Assembly: GCF_000012505.1 (NCBI RefSeq)
Contig: NC_007513.1
Coordinates: 186,001 to 250,000, forward strand
Reading direction: 5' to 3'
Length of the DNA: 64,000 nucleotides
Origin: Synechococcus sp. CC9902
Lineage (GTDB): Bacteria > Cyanobacteriota > Cyanobacteriia > PCC-6307 > Cyanobiaceae
Shown here piece after piece: positions 54,099 to 62,422 of the stretch. The notes beneath the pieces are model-generated. The model worked only from the letters and a program-made list of their open reading frames with translations, did no database searches and was not told the DNA's origin. The translations under genes were made by a program, and so were the position numbers. The first letter of the stretch is position 1, and every line of letters starts with the position of its first letter.

Positions 54099-55117
54099 CA
54101 CGCACTGTTCTGGTTACCGGCGCGGCGGGATTTATTGGTTCCGCGTTGTCCCAGCGCCTCCTTCAGCAGGGCGACCGCGTTGTGGGTGTCGACAATCTCA
54201 ACAGCTACTACGACCCAGCGTTGAAGCAAGCGCGGCTGCGCCAGATCGAGGCAGTCGCCCAAGAGGGGAACTGGCGGTTTGAGTCTGTTGCGCTCGAACA
54301 TGGTGAGGCGCTGATGAAGCTGTTTTCAGCTGAAAAGCCCCAAGTTGTGGTGAATTTGGCGGCCCAAGCGGGGGTTCGCTATTCGATTGAGAATCCTGCT
54401 GCTTACATCCAGAGCAATCTTGTGGGATTTGGGCACATCCTTGAGGGATGTCGTCATCACGGCGTGGGCAATTTGGTGTATGCCTCCAGCAGTTCGGTGT
54501 ATGGCGGTAACCGCAACCTGCCTTTTGATGAACGCCAGCCGGTGAATCATCCGGTGAGTCTTTATGCCGCCAGCAAGAAGGCCAATGAGTTGATGGCGCA
54601 CACCTACAGCCATTTGTATGGTCTTCCCGCAACAGGATTGCGTTTTTTCACGGTCTATGGCCCTTGGGGACGCCCAGATATGGCGCCGATGCTGTTTGCG
54701 CGGGCAATTTTGGCGGGTGAGCCGATCAAGGTGTTCAACCACGGCAAGATGCAGCGCGATTTCACCTACATCGACGACATTGTCGAAGGCGTGCTCCGTT
54801 GCTGCGATAAGCCCGCCACGATCAACCCCGATTTCGATCCCCTTCAACCTGATCCGGCAACGGCAGCAGCACCGCATCGGGTGTTCAACATTGGAAATAG
54901 CCAACCCACGGAGTTACTGCGCTTTATCGAGGTGATGGAGCAAGCACTGGGGTGTGAAGCCATTAAAAATTTCCAGCCGATGCAGCCTGGTGATGTGGTG
55001 GCCACCGCAGCGAATACCGCTGCCCTTGAAGACTGGGTCGGCTTTCGTCCTTCAACGCCGATTCAAGTTGGAGTCGACCGATTTGCTCAGTGGTATCGGT
55101 CGTTCTACAGCGTTTGA
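54071..55117 (+). CDS. NAD-dependent epimerase, probably UDP-glucuronate 4-epimerase
   Basis: 348 aa from GTG 54071; a TTG at 54095, which would overlap the ugd stop by 4 bp, is an equally good start. LVTGAAGFIGSALSQRLLQQ is the NAD loop, VVVNLAAQAGVRYSIENPAA is characteristic of the CapI/LspL-type UDP-glucuronate/galacturonate epimerases, and LVYASSSSVYGGNRNLPF with YAASKKANELMAH carries Ser, Tyr and Lys. It would convert UDP-GlcA to UDP-GalA. With ugd and UDP-xylose synthase it gives three acidic or pentose donors from UDP-glucose. Confidence 0.9.
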   Translation: MVCWERIPLTRTVLVTGAAGFIGSALSQRLLQQGDRVVGVDNLNSYYDPALKQARLRQIEAVAQEGNWRFESVALEHGEALMKLFSAEKPQVVVNLAAQAGVRYSIENPAAYIQSNLVGFGHILEGCRHHGVGNLVYASSSSVYGGNRNLPFDERQPVNHPVSLYAASKKANELMAHTYSHLYGLPATGLRFFTVYGPWGRPDMAPMLFARAILAGEPIKVFNHGKMQRDFTYIDDIVEGVLRCCDKPATINPDFDPLQPDPATAAAPHRVFNIGNSQPTELLRFIEVMEQALGCEAIKNFQPMQPGDVVATAANTAALEDWVGFRPSTPIQVGVDRFAQWYRSFYSV

Positions 55118-55133
55118 ACGTTGTGAAACCCAT

Positions 55134-55160
55134 AAAAAAAGCTGGCCTTGTAGCCAGCTT
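55134..55160 (-). terminator. Rho-independent terminator after psbJ
   Basis: The stem AAGCTGGC / GCCAGCTT with a 6-nt loop is followed on the reverse strand by seven T residues. It ends the psbEFLJ transcript; the forward strand lacks a T run, so termination of the epimerase gene there is weak. Confidence 0.88.
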
Positions 55161-55184
55161 GTCGAATGAATTGCAATGTGTGAT

Positions 55185-55385
55185 TCAGGCGGAACCGACT
55201 CCGGTATAAGCCCCGAAGAAGAACAAGCCCACAACAAAAAACACTGCCATGCCACCAGCCGTAGCGACAAGCCAAAGTGGCAATACACCTTCAGTCCAGC
55301 GGGAGCGCCAAGCCACTGCAGGGCGTCCGTCGGGCAAACGATCAGGGATTCGACCGTCTGGATAGAGAGATTTCTTACTGCTCAT
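55185..55385 (-). CDS. psbJ: Photosystem II reaction center protein J
   Basis: 66 aa, with one membrane helix ([20 protein letters not shown]) and ending in GAYTGVGSA, as in PsbJ. The protein is a small subunit near cytochrome b559 and the plastoquinone channel. It is last in the psbE-psbF-psbL-psbJ operon and is followed by a terminator. The N terminus is extended (about 25 residues before the helix, [20 protein letters not shown]), slightly longer than in plants. Confidence 0.94.
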
Positions 55386-55396
55386 AATTCAGTCGC

Positions 55397-55516
55397 TCAG
55401 TTGAAGAAGTAGCTGGACATCAGCACTCCGGTGACGAAAACAAATAGCAACCCCAGGTACAAGCTGGTGCGGTTGAGTTCGACTGGAAGATTGTTGGGGT
55501 TGGTGTTGCGTTCCAT
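55397..55516 (-). CDS. psbL: Photosystem II reaction center protein L
   Basis: 39 aa (begins [20 protein letters not shown]), with one helix [18 protein letters not shown] and the terminal FN. It is the invariant small subunit at the monomer interface of photosystem II. It lies 10 bp before psbJ and 9 bp after psbF, on the same strand. Confidence 0.95.
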   Translation of the reverse strand: MERNTNPNNLPVELNRTSLYLGLLFVFVTGVLMSSYFFN

Positions 55517-55525
55517 GATTAAGGG

Positions 55526-55663
55526 TCAGCGACGGATGAACTGCATCGCGGCAAGAGCGCCGAGGAAAAACACCGTGGGAATACCGAGGGTGTGTAAAGC
55601 AAGCCAGCGCACCGTGAAGATCGGGTAGTTGCGCGGCGTTGTGGCCATTGGAGCTTGTGACAT
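55526..55663 (-). CDS. psbF: Cytochrome b559 beta subunit
   Basis: 45 aa. [20 protein letters not shown] contains the conserved histidine that ligates the b559 heme with the alpha subunit, followed by a helix and the ending MQFIRR. A start five residues in (MATTP) is possible. It follows psbE by 3 bp. Confidence 0.95.
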   Translation of the reverse strand: MSQAPMATTPRNYPIFTVRWLALHTLGIPTVFFLGALAAMQFIRR

Positions 55664-55666
55664 GGG

Positions 55667-55915
55667 TTATTTCAGGCGAACGTCGAGTTGAGCTTTTCCT
55701 TCGTAGCGCTGGCTGACGACGGGAGCTTTGGTGTCTGTGGCTTGGAAATAGGCATCAGGACGAGGAGTTCCAAATGCGTCGTAGGCCAAGCCTGTGTTGA
55801 CGAAAAGAAATCCGGCAAGGAAGATCGACGGCAGCGTCACTGCGTGAATCACCCAATAACGGATGCTGGTGATGATTTCGAAGAACGGACGTTCCCCGGT
55901 AGAGCCTGCGGCCAT
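55667..55915 (-). CDS. psbE: Cytochrome b559 alpha subunit
   Basis: 82 aa. [20 protein letters not shown] with its heme-ligating histidine, then [20 protein letters not shown], match PsbE fully. It binds the b559 heme with PsbF in the photosystem II core and is needed for assembly. It leads psbEFLJ and is preceded, 70 bp upstream, by the assembly factor gene ycf48 on the same strand. A 6-bp hairpin lies in the gap between them. Confidence 0.97.
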
Positions 55916-55953
55916 GGCTTCGGCGTTTCAGATAAGTGATCTTAAGAGGTGAT

Positions 55954-55973
55954 GACGGGTTGTTGAGCCCGTC
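55954..55973 (-). promoter_or_regulatory. Hairpin in the ycf48-psbE gap
   Basis: GACGGG and CCCGTC form a 6-bp stem with an 8-nt loop, about 40 bp before the psbE start. On the reverse strand no T run follows, so it may be an mRNA processing or stability element separating abundant psbEFLJ mRNA from ycf48, rather than a terminator. Role inferred. Confidence 0.4.
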
Positions 55974-55985
55974 TTTTCATCTCGG

Positions 55986-56987
55986 TTACACAGCGTTGCC
56001 GACCCAGCGCAGCAGATTGCCCCGCTCTCCCAAAACGAAGGCATGGTCGTCGTCAAAGACGAAGCGTGTGAAGTTGCTCGGTTGCTGATCGCCAACGGGA
56101 TCGGTTTCCCAGCTATCGCCACCGTCATGGCTTACCAGGAGAGTGCCATTGCCACCGCCGGCCCAAATGCCACCATCGTCATCCCAAGCCATGTCCATGT
56201 AGCCATAGCCATTTGTGATCGGGATAATCGCTTTGCTCCAGTCTTCAACGTTGCCGTCGCCATCGTTGAGACGAATTTGAGCGCCGCGGGCGACCATCCA
56301 AAGATTGCCATCAGGTTGATAGCCGATGCTCTGCAGGCGTTGGCTGCTCACCCGCTGATGAACTTTCCAAACCGTTTCTCCTGGTTCCCAGGTGGCATAG
56401 AAATTGCCAAGACCACTCACACTGACGTAGCTGCCATTGCTGCTTCGGCGTAGATCACGCACCGCGCCAGCTGCGTCGGTCACGCTGGCTTCCCAACTCT
56501 CACCACCATCATTGGTTTTGTATACAGCTCCAACATTTGTTGCGAGCTCGGCAGAGCTTTTGCCTAGGGCGGTGATCAGGTAGGGCTCGCCAGGGAGCTT
56601 GGTATCCAGGAAAAGACGGGTCCAATTTTGGCCACCGTCGGTGCTGTGCATTAGCAGGCCTGGTTGTCCGGCAATCCAGCCTTCTTGGCCCTCGAAATCG
56701 ATGCTGATCAGCCTGAAATTTTCTTCGTCGGGTAAATCGAGACTGCGATCGTTCCAATGGGCACCGCCATCATCGGTTTCTCGAATCATCCGGTTGCTGC
56801 CCACCAGGAAGCCATGGCTGGGATCGGTGAACGACACATCCAAGGGATTCGCCTGGGTTTCCAGGTCGATCGCTTTCCAAGGGCTGGAACTGGCCGTTGG
56901 GACGCGCGTCGAAACGCATCCACTCAGGCCTACGCCGAGCACGAGCACCAGTAAAAGATTGACGGCGGATGACAGCAGTCGATTCAT
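55986..56987 (-). CDS. ycf48: Photosystem II assembly/stability factor Ycf48 (HCF136)
   Basis: 333 aa lipoprotein-like: the N terminus LLLVLVLGVGLSGCVST has a hydrophobic signal and a lipobox cysteine. The rest is a beta-propeller of BNR-type repeats (DGGAHWND, DGGQNWTR, DGGESWEA, DGGDSWET). Ycf48 binds the early D1 precursor in the thylakoid lumen and helps build the reaction centre. It lies between rubredoxin and psbEFLJ, a well-known cyanobacterial cluster of photosystem II assembly genes. Confidence 0.96.
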   Translation of the reverse strand: MNRLLSSAVNLLLVLVLGVGLSGCVSTRVPTASSSPWKAIDLETQANPLDVSFTDPSHGFLVGSNRMIRETDDGGAHWNDRSLDLPDEENFRLISIDFEGQEGWIAGQPGLLMHSTDGGQNWTRLFLDTKLPGEPYLITALGKSSAELATNVGAVYKTNDGGESWEASVTDAAGAVRDLRRSSNGSYVSVSGLGNFYATWEPGETVWKVHQRVSSQRLQSIGYQPDGNLWMVARGAQIRLNDGDGNVEDWSKAIIPITNGYGYMDMAWDDDGGIWAGGGNGTLLVSHDGGDSWETDPVGDQQPSNFTRFVFDDDHAFVLGERGNLLRWVGNAV

Positions 56988-56998
56988 GACGAATGAGC

Positions 56999-57487
56999 TC
57001 AGCGCAGGGAGTAAAGAGAAAGGAAGAAGGCAAAGCCCAAGGCAAGGCTTCCGAAGATCAAAACGTTCTTCTGACCCGGAGTCATGCGGTTAACGCCAAG
57101 ACCGTAATTGAGGTTTTCCTCAAAACCGCTGGCTTTTGTTCGAGGACCGATGTCCCGAAACGCTGCCACTTTGCTGCGGCAAACCGGGCAACGAAAACTG
57201 AGGGGGTCAAGATCGCTGAAAGCTGTGCCCGCATCAATGCCTACCTTCTTGACCCCTTCTTCTGGGTCATAGACGTATCCGCAGCTGCGACATTCGAACC
57301 GGTGGGTTCTTGGATCTGTTTCAGCTGATGCTTCAACAGCCGTTTCAGGAGCAGGTTCGCTCTGTTTGACGGACTCAAGTTCGTCGCTCACCGCTGCTTT
57401 CTCAAGCGTTTCGGCCGCTTCAGCGGCAGGTTCGCTCTGTTCGACGGACTCAAGCTCGTCGCTCACCGCTCTACTGCTGGGATGCAC
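56999..57487 (-). CDS. rubA: Membrane-anchored rubredoxin, photosystem II assembly
   Basis: 162 aa from GTG 57487. [15 protein letters not shown] and [13 protein letters not shown] give the two CxxC iron ligands; a C-terminal helix ([20 protein letters not shown]) anchors it. RubA assists photosystem II assembly. The N terminus is unusual: a segment [13 protein letters not shown] is repeated 25 residues later as [13 protein letters not shown] from a DNA repeat, and each copy begins with a GTG, so the true start may be in either copy. The start is 11 bp downstream in the cluster from ycf48. Confidence 0.92.
   Translation of the reverse strand: MHPSSRAVSDELESVEQSEPAAEAAETLEKAAVSDELESVKQSEPAPETAVEASAETDPRTHRFECRSCGYVYDPEEGVKKVGIDAGTAFSDLDPLSFRCPVCRSKVAAFRDIGPRTKASGFEENLNYGLGVNRMTPGQKNVLIFGSLALGFAFFLSLYSLR
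57351..57470 (-). repeat. 75-bp-period duplication in rubA 5' region
   Basis: Two 45-bp copies (57351-57395 and 57426-57470) differ at only two bases and are offset by 75 bp, an exact 25 codons. The duplication stays in frame and repeats a candidate start. Confidence 0.9.
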
Positions 57488-57549
57488 GACTCTATCGGCG
57501 ACAACTCCCCACGGCGAATGCCAGACTGTTCTTATGTACTTGGACGTCC

Positions 57550-57912
57550 ATGTTCGCCCTGCCCGGCTATGACGCCTTTTTGGGGTTTCTGCTGATTGCG
57601 GCAGCCGTTCCGGTGCTGGCGCTTGTCACCAACAAGCTTTTGGCTCCAAAAAGCCGCGCTGGTGAACGTCAACTCACTTACGAATCAGGCATGGAGCCGA
57701 TCGGTGGTGCGTGGATTCAGTTCAATATTCGCTACTACATGTTTGCGCTGGTCTTCGTCATTTTTGATGTTGAGACGGTGTTTCTGTACCCCTGGGCCGT
57801 GGCTTTCAATCGGCTCGGTCTGCTGGCGTTCATCGAAGCGCTCATTTTTATTGCCATCCTGTTGGTAGCCCTTGCCTATGCCTGGCGCAAAGGCGCCCTC
57901 GAGTGGAGTTGA
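57550..57912 (+). CDS. ndhC: NAD(P)H-quinone oxidoreductase subunit 3
   Basis: 120 aa with three membrane helices. [20 protein letters not shown] and [15 protein letters not shown] are the signature blocks of NdhC/NuoA. It is part of the NDH-1 complex in cyclic electron flow and respiration. It starts the ndhC-ndhK-ndhJ operon, which is conserved in cyanobacteria and chloroplasts, and is divergent from rubA. Confidence 0.97.
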   Translation: MFALPGYDAFLGFLLIAAAVPVLALVTNKLLAPKSRAGERQLTYESGMEPIGGAWIQFNIRYYMFALVFVIFDVETVFLYPWAVAFNRLGLLAFIEALIFIAILLVALAYAWRKGALEWS

Positions 57913-57915
57913 GTT

Positions 57916-58650
57916 ATGCCTGAATCACCATCGATTTCCGCCGTTCGCGACCTGCGGGAGGCCACTTGCGGCCCCATCGGTACCCCTGAGGTAACCAACG
58001 AGCTGAGTGAAAACATCATTCTCACCAGCCTTGATGATCTCCACAATTGGGCACGACTCAGCAGTCTTTGGCCACTGCTTTACGGCACTGCCTGTTGCTT
58101 CATCGAGTTTGCAGCGCTGCTTGGCTCACGTTTCGATTTCGATCGATTCGGTTTGGTGCCGCGCAGTTCACCCCGTCAGGCGGATCTACTCATCGTGGCT
58201 GGCACAGTCACCATGAAAATGGCTCCTGCTTTGGTCCGTCTCTACGAACAGATGCCTGAGCCGAAGTATGTGATTGCCATGGGTGCATGCACAATTACCG
58301 GCGGCATGTTCAGCGCTGATTCCACGACGGCCGTCCGCGGCGTTGACAAGTTGATTCCTGTGGACTTGTACCTCCCTGGATGTCCTCCACGGCCGGAAGC
58401 CATTTTTGATGCAGTAATCAAGTTGCGCAAAAAGGTTGGCGATGAGTCTCTGGCTGAGCGCAGCAAGCACCAGCAGACCCATCGTTATTTCACGATGACT
58501 CACCAAATGAAAGCGGTGGAACCTCAAGTCACCGGTGCATATTTGCGCGCTGAAAGTCAACAAGCAGCTTTGGCGGCAGCCCCTGCTGGACAAACATTGG
58601 CGACGGATGCCGCCGTTTTGAATCCCGCTCCTGAAATGGTTCAGCCATGA
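57916..58650 (+). CDS. ndhK: NAD(P)H-quinone oxidoreductase subunit K
   Basis: 244 aa. [17 protein letters not shown] and [15 protein letters not shown] contain the cysteines that bind cluster N2; [12 protein letters not shown] is also conserved. The C-terminal ~50 residues are a low-complexity Ala/Gln tail. It begins 3 bp after ndhC and overlaps ndhJ by 4 bp. The subunit carries electrons to plastoquinone. Confidence 0.97.
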   Translation: MPESPSISAVRDLREATCGPIGTPEVTNELSENIILTSLDDLHNWARLSSLWPLLYGTACCFIEFAALLGSRFDFDRFGLVPRSSPRQADLLIVAGTVTMKMAPALVRLYEQMPEPKYVIAMGACTITGGMFSADSTTAVRGVDKLIPVDLYLPGCPPRPEAIFDAVIKLRKKVGDESLAERSKHQQTHRYFTMTHQMKAVEPQVTGAYLRAESQQAALAAAPAGQTLATDAAVLNPAPEMVQP

Positions 58651-59228
58651 GTGATTCCGCACCAACCAACCCAACGCCAACCAATCCAGCTCCAGAGGAA
58701 TCCGCGTCTGCAGTCGCGACGCTTGAACCTGGTCCTGTCAGCCAGTGGTTAAACACTCAGGGGTTTGATCACGACGTTCTCGATCCCGACCACGTTGGTG
58801 TCGAACAGATTGGTGTTGAGTCGGCCGTGTTGCCGATCATTGTTGCAGCGATCAAAAGCCATGGTTTTGATTATTTGCAGTGCCAAGGCGGGTACGACGA
58901 GGGTCCTGGAGAGAGGCTTGTTTGCTTCTATCACTTCATTGCCATGGCCGAGCAAGTGGAGGCGATGACCGCAGGTCGGCCCCATGAGTTGCGCGAAGTT
59001 CGCCTGAAAGTTTTCCTCAGTCGTGAAGGGACACCATCACTGCCATCAATTTATGGATTGTTCCGTGGCGCTGATTGGCAAGAACGTGAAACATTCGATA
59101 TGTATGGCATCGAGTTTGAAGGTCACCCCCATCCCAAGCGTTTGTTAATGCCGGAAGATTGGAAGGGTTGGCCACTGCGAAAGGATTATGTGCAGCCCGA
59201 CTTTTATGAAATGCAGGATGCTTTTTAA
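58647..59228 (+). CDS. ndhJ: NAD(P)H-quinone oxidoreductase subunit J
   Basis: 193 aa. The signature [17 protein letters not shown] closes the protein, and [20 protein letters not shown] is the conserved NuoC/NdhJ block. The first 35 residues are a Pro/Thr/Ala-rich extension ([20 protein letters not shown]). Coupled to ndhK by ATGA. It is a peripheral arm subunit of NDH-1. Confidence 0.96.
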   Translation: MSDSAPTNPTPTNPAPEESASAVATLEPGPVSQWLNTQGFDHDVLDPDHVGVEQIGVESAVLPIIVAAIKSHGFDYLQCQGGYDEGPGERLVCFYHFIAMAEQVEAMTAGRPHELREVRLKVFLSREGTPSLPSIYGLFRGADWQERETFDMYGIEFEGHPHPKRLLMPEDWKGWPLRKDYVQPDFYEMQDAF

Positions 59229-59255
59229 GGTATTTAATTATCTGTAAAGATTGAA

Positions 59256-60665
59256 TTACTGCGATTGTTCTCTTTTGTGCTTTCGGTAAAAGCGCATCAC
59301 GGCCAGGGCAAGACTGCGAGGATCATGGCGCAATGTTGATGTGGGACGTGCTCCTTGAAGGGGGGCTTGGGTAACGTCGTAGCCATCTTTTTTCAAGCCT
59401 TTTGAATCGCAAACGACCGGTTCGGCTCCACGGGATTGGTAATGCTTGATTAGGGCTGAACTAGGCAAATCATCTTGAGCTAAAACGGCAGGAAATAGCC
59501 GTTGATTGAGGCCAAGGCTGGCGAGTTGCGCTTCGATCGCCCTGAGATGACCGCGCACATCAAGGCCATCCGTTTCTCCCGGTTGAGTCATCAAGTTGCA
59601 GATGTAGAGCCGAGGGGCACGGCTGCGTCGGATCGCTGAAACCAGTTCTGGCACAAGCAAATTCGGAAGCAGTGAGGTGTAGAGACTGCCAGGGCCCAAC
59701 ACAATTAAATCCGCATTGGCGATGGCTTCCAGGGCTCGGGGAAGAGCCGGAGGACGCTCGGGAATACAACCAAGCCTCACAATCGGACTTGGGGCATGGC
59801 CAATGTTGCTTTCGCCTTCAATGCGTTGGCCGTTTTCGAGTTCTGCCCACAAACGCACGTCGACGTTGGTGGCTGGAACCACCTGGCCTTGTACAGCCAA
59901 GACGCGACTTGAGGCGGTGATCGCAGTTTCGAGGTTGCCGGTAATAGCCGTCAGCGCTGACAGGAACAGATTTCCGAAGCTGTGCCCCTCAAGTCCGCTT
60001 CCAGCGGAAAACCGGTATTGAAAGAGACGGGTTAGGAGTGGTTCTTCCGTGGAGAGAGCTGCGAGGCAGTTGCGGATGTCGCCAGGAGGTAAGACGCCGA
60101 GCTCCCGTCTTAAAACTCCGCTGCTGCCGCCGTCATCAGCCACTGTGACGATGGCGGTGATGTGGCTGCTGTAGCGCTTTAGGCCGCTCAACAATGTTGA
60201 TAACCCGGTGCCTCCACCGATCGCAACGATATTTGGACCACGGTTTAAGCGGCTTTTGGCTCGCAGTGCATCAATGAGCACCGTGTCTTTGTCGGGAGCT
60301 AAGGCCTGTTGAATCGAGCCAAAGCTTCGGCTTTGTCCCCATAAAACGAGGGCTACGCCCACAAGTACTACTAAAGGGCCGGTGAATTCCCTCGGAAGGA
60401 TTGTGGTGAGTGCTCCCAGAAGCCAGCTCAGGGTTTCAAGAATCCAATAAATCGGTTTGAGATCGGCCCAAACGGCTCCTCCGATTAAGGCCAGTAGTAG
60501 GCCCAGGCCAGAGGTGAGAACCCAGCGCTTCACCACCAAGCCAGGCTGTAACCAGCGCACGGCGCGCTGGGAACGCGTCATAAGTTCTTGTCGCCGGTGC
60601 CCCCGGTTGGCTCTGGCCTGCTGGCGTCTGCTTTGAGGAGATTTGGGCGCCAAGGGGCGACTCAT
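59256..60665 (-). CDS. YvcK/CofD-like protein with N-terminal membrane segment
   Basis: 469 aa. The soluble part has NIVAIGGGTGLSTLLSGLKR and VTVADDGGSSGVLRRELG with LPPGDIRNCLAAL, and ADLIVLGPGSLYTSLLPNLL, the blocks of YvcK, a factor for growth on gluconeogenic carbon and cell-wall precursor supply that binds nucleotide sugars. The first 130 residues add two hydrophobic helices (WVLTSGLGLLLALIGGAVW and FTGPLVVLVGVALVLWG), longer than B. subtilis YvcK but usual in cyanobacteria. The basic N terminus would face the cytoplasm. It is divergent from the lipid-transport genes. Confidence 0.87.
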   Translation of the reverse strand: MSRPLAPKSPQSRRQQARANRGHRRQELMTRSQRAVRWLQPGLVVKRWVLTSGLGLLLALIGGAVWADLKPIYWILETLSWLLGALTTILPREFTGPLVVLVGVALVLWGQSRSFGSIQQALAPDKDTVLIDALRAKSRLNRGPNIVAIGGGTGLSTLLSGLKRYSSHITAIVTVADDGGSSGVLRRELGVLPPGDIRNCLAALSTEEPLLTRLFQYRFSAGSGLEGHSFGNLFLSALTAITGNLETAITASSRVLAVQGQVVPATNVDVRLWAELENGQRIEGESNIGHAPSPIVRLGCIPERPPALPRALEAIANADLIVLGPGSLYTSLLPNLLVPELVSAIRRSRAPRLYICNLMTQPGETDGLDVRGHLRAIEAQLASLGLNQRLFPAVLAQDDLPSSALIKHYQSRGAEPVVCDSKGLKKDGYDVTQAPLQGARPTSTLRHDPRSLALAVMRFYRKHKREQSQ

Positions 60666-60734
60666 CCAGTCATGTCAGAACTGTACGGAGACTTTTCGAG
60701 CGCGGCAGGATGGTGACATGTTTCGGCCTTTGAT

Positions 60735-61520
60735 GTGCCTCAGCTCCAGTCCGTGGTGGAGATGGACAACCTCACCATGCAGTGGGGGGCCAGGCCTGTG
60801 CTGGACAGGGTGAGCCTGACGATGCAGCCCGGAGAGCGGCTTGCTGTGGTGGGGCCCTCGGGGGCAGGGAAGTCAACGGTGCTGCGACTGTTGGCTGGTT
60901 TGCAGCTGCCGACAAGCGGGCAACTGCGCTTGTTTGGTGAACCCCAGGACTATCTGCGGCTGGATCAAACGAACCCCCCTGATGTGCGTTTGGTTTTTCA
61001 GAATCCCGCGTTGCTGGCGTCCCTCACGGTTGAGGAAAATGTTGGTTTCTTGCTCCGGGAAAAAGGGACTCTGTCCAATGTTGAGATCCGCGAGCGCGTT
61101 GAAACGTGCTTAGAAGCTGTTGGCCTGTATGAGGTGGCGCATCTCTATCCCGGGGAATTAAGCGGCGGGATGCAAAAGAGAGTGAGTTTTGCCCGCGCCT
61201 TGATCGATGACCCCCAGCGGGGAGATCAGTCGATGCCTCTCTTGCTGTATGACGAGCCCACCGCAGGGCTCGATCCTGTGGCATGTACACGCATTGAAGA
61301 CTTGATTGTCAAAACCACAACGGTGGCTCGGGGCTGTTCCGTTGTGGTTAGTCATGTCCGCAGCACGATTGAGCGCTCGGCGGAGCGAGTGTTGATGCTC
61401 TACGAGGGCCATTTTCAGTGGCAAGGATCGGTGGATGAATTCCGCAGTTCTACGAATCCCTATGTGGAACAGTTCAGGACGGGTAGCCTGCGCGGACCCA
61501 TGCAGCCTGCGGAGCACTGA
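60735..61520 (+). CDS. ABC transporter ATP-binding protein, MlaF/TGD3-like
   Basis: 261 aa. Walker A is VVGPSGAGKSTVLRLLAG, the Q-loop is LVFQNPALLASLTVEENVGF, the signature is LSGGMQKRVSFARAL and Walker B is LLLYDEPTAGLDP. The GGMQKR version and the partner gene of the MCE type put it in the Mla/TGD lipid-import group. The start is GTG at 60735. It is followed after 5 bp by the MCE-domain gene. The permease (MlaE-like) is outside the window. Confidence 0.88.
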   Translation: MPQLQSVVEMDNLTMQWGARPVLDRVSLTMQPGERLAVVGPSGAGKSTVLRLLAGLQLPTSGQLRLFGEPQDYLRLDQTNPPDVRLVFQNPALLASLTVEENVGFLLREKGTLSNVEIRERVETCLEAVGLYEVAHLYPGELSGGMQKRVSFARALIDDPQRGDQSMPLLLYDEPTAGLDPVACTRIEDLIVKTTTVARGCSVVVSHVRSTIERSAERVLMLYEGHFQWQGSVDEFRSSTNPYVEQFRTGSLRGPMQPAEH

Positions 61521-61525
61521 TCACC

Positions 61526-62386
61526 ATGCGACGCAGTGTGCGTGATGCCATCGTCGGATTCACTGTCCTGGGTGGCCTGGTGGGTTTTGCTGCCACGGGG
61601 ATGTGGATGCGTGGCATTCGATTGGGCTCGAGCGAGTGGAGACTGACGGCGAATTTCAATGATGCGTCAGGACTGGCCGAGCGTTCGCCGGTGACCTACC
61701 GCGGCATTTTGGTTGGCTCGGTGCGCTCGATCAAAGTCACCTCGAGTGCGGTGGTTGCAGAGTTGGAAATCACCAAGGGTGACCTGCGTCTGCCCTTACC
61801 GGTCACAGCCACCATCGGCTCAGCGTCGTTGCTTGGAGGCGATGCTCAGGTTTCATTGATGAGTCGTGGCAAGCCCTTGCCAGAGAATGCGCCGTTGCCG
61901 AAAGCCGTTACTTGCCAGCCAAAAGCTCAGTTGTGTGACGGCGCCACGGTGATGGGCCAGGAAGCCTCAAGCATCACAACGGTGACCGAAACCCTTCAGG
62001 AGTTGTTGACACAAGCCAAAGCTGAGAAGTTGATCCCGAATGCGGCGGCTTCGATGGAGCAGATCGATGAAACCGCAAAGTCCTTTGAAGCCCTGACGGT
62101 TCAGCTGCAAGCAGAGTTATTAAAAGTGGATCCGGTATTGCGCAATCTCCAAGCAGCGACGGCCCACGCCAACAACATTGTGGCTTCGTTGGATAACCCA
62201 GAAACCTTGACGAGCTTGCAACAGACGGCGACAAATGCGGCAGAGCTCACCGCCAAATTGGATGCCGTGGGAGGTGACGTAGAAACTCTTACGTCCGATC
62301 CAGCGTTTATGGACGGCCTGCGGAATGTGACTATTGGCCTTGGAGCTCTGTTCTCAGAGGTGTACCCCGCCCAAACAAGCCGGTAA
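61526..62386 (+). CDS. MlaD/TGD2-like MCE-domain protein
   Basis: 286 aa with one N-terminal helix (FTVLGGLVGFAATGMWMRGI), then the MCE beta domain (LTANFNDASGLAERSPVTYRG and VGSVRSIKV), and a C-terminal helical part with PQTSR end. MCE proteins form rings that move phospholipids or related lipids between membranes. It follows the ATPase by 5 bp, so both serve one transporter. The stop codon lies at the edge of a strong hairpin. Confidence 0.9.
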   Translation: MRRSVRDAIVGFTVLGGLVGFAATGMWMRGIRLGSSEWRLTANFNDASGLAERSPVTYRGILVGSVRSIKVTSSAVVAELEITKGDLRLPLPVTATIGSASLLGGDAQVSLMSRGKPLPENAPLPKAVTCQPKAQLCDGATVMGQEASSITTVTETLQELLTQAKAEKLIPNAAASMEQIDETAKSFEALTVQLQAELLKVDPVLRNLQAATAHANNIVASLDNPETLTSLQQTATNAAELTAKLDAVGGDVETLTSDPAFMDGLRNVTIGLGALFSEVYPAQTSR

Positions 62387-62413
62387 TCACGATATTCGCG
62401 CAATATCGTGATT
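62385..62413. terminator. Hairpin between mlaD-like gene and chlD
   Basis: A perfect 12-bp stem (AATCACGATATT / AATATCGTGATT, 5-nt loop) overlaps the end of the TAA stop of the MCE gene. A short GTTTAG follows on the forward strand. It is likely a terminator for the convergent genes, though its T run is weak. Confidence 0.65.
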
Positions 62414-62422
62414 GTTTAGTGT

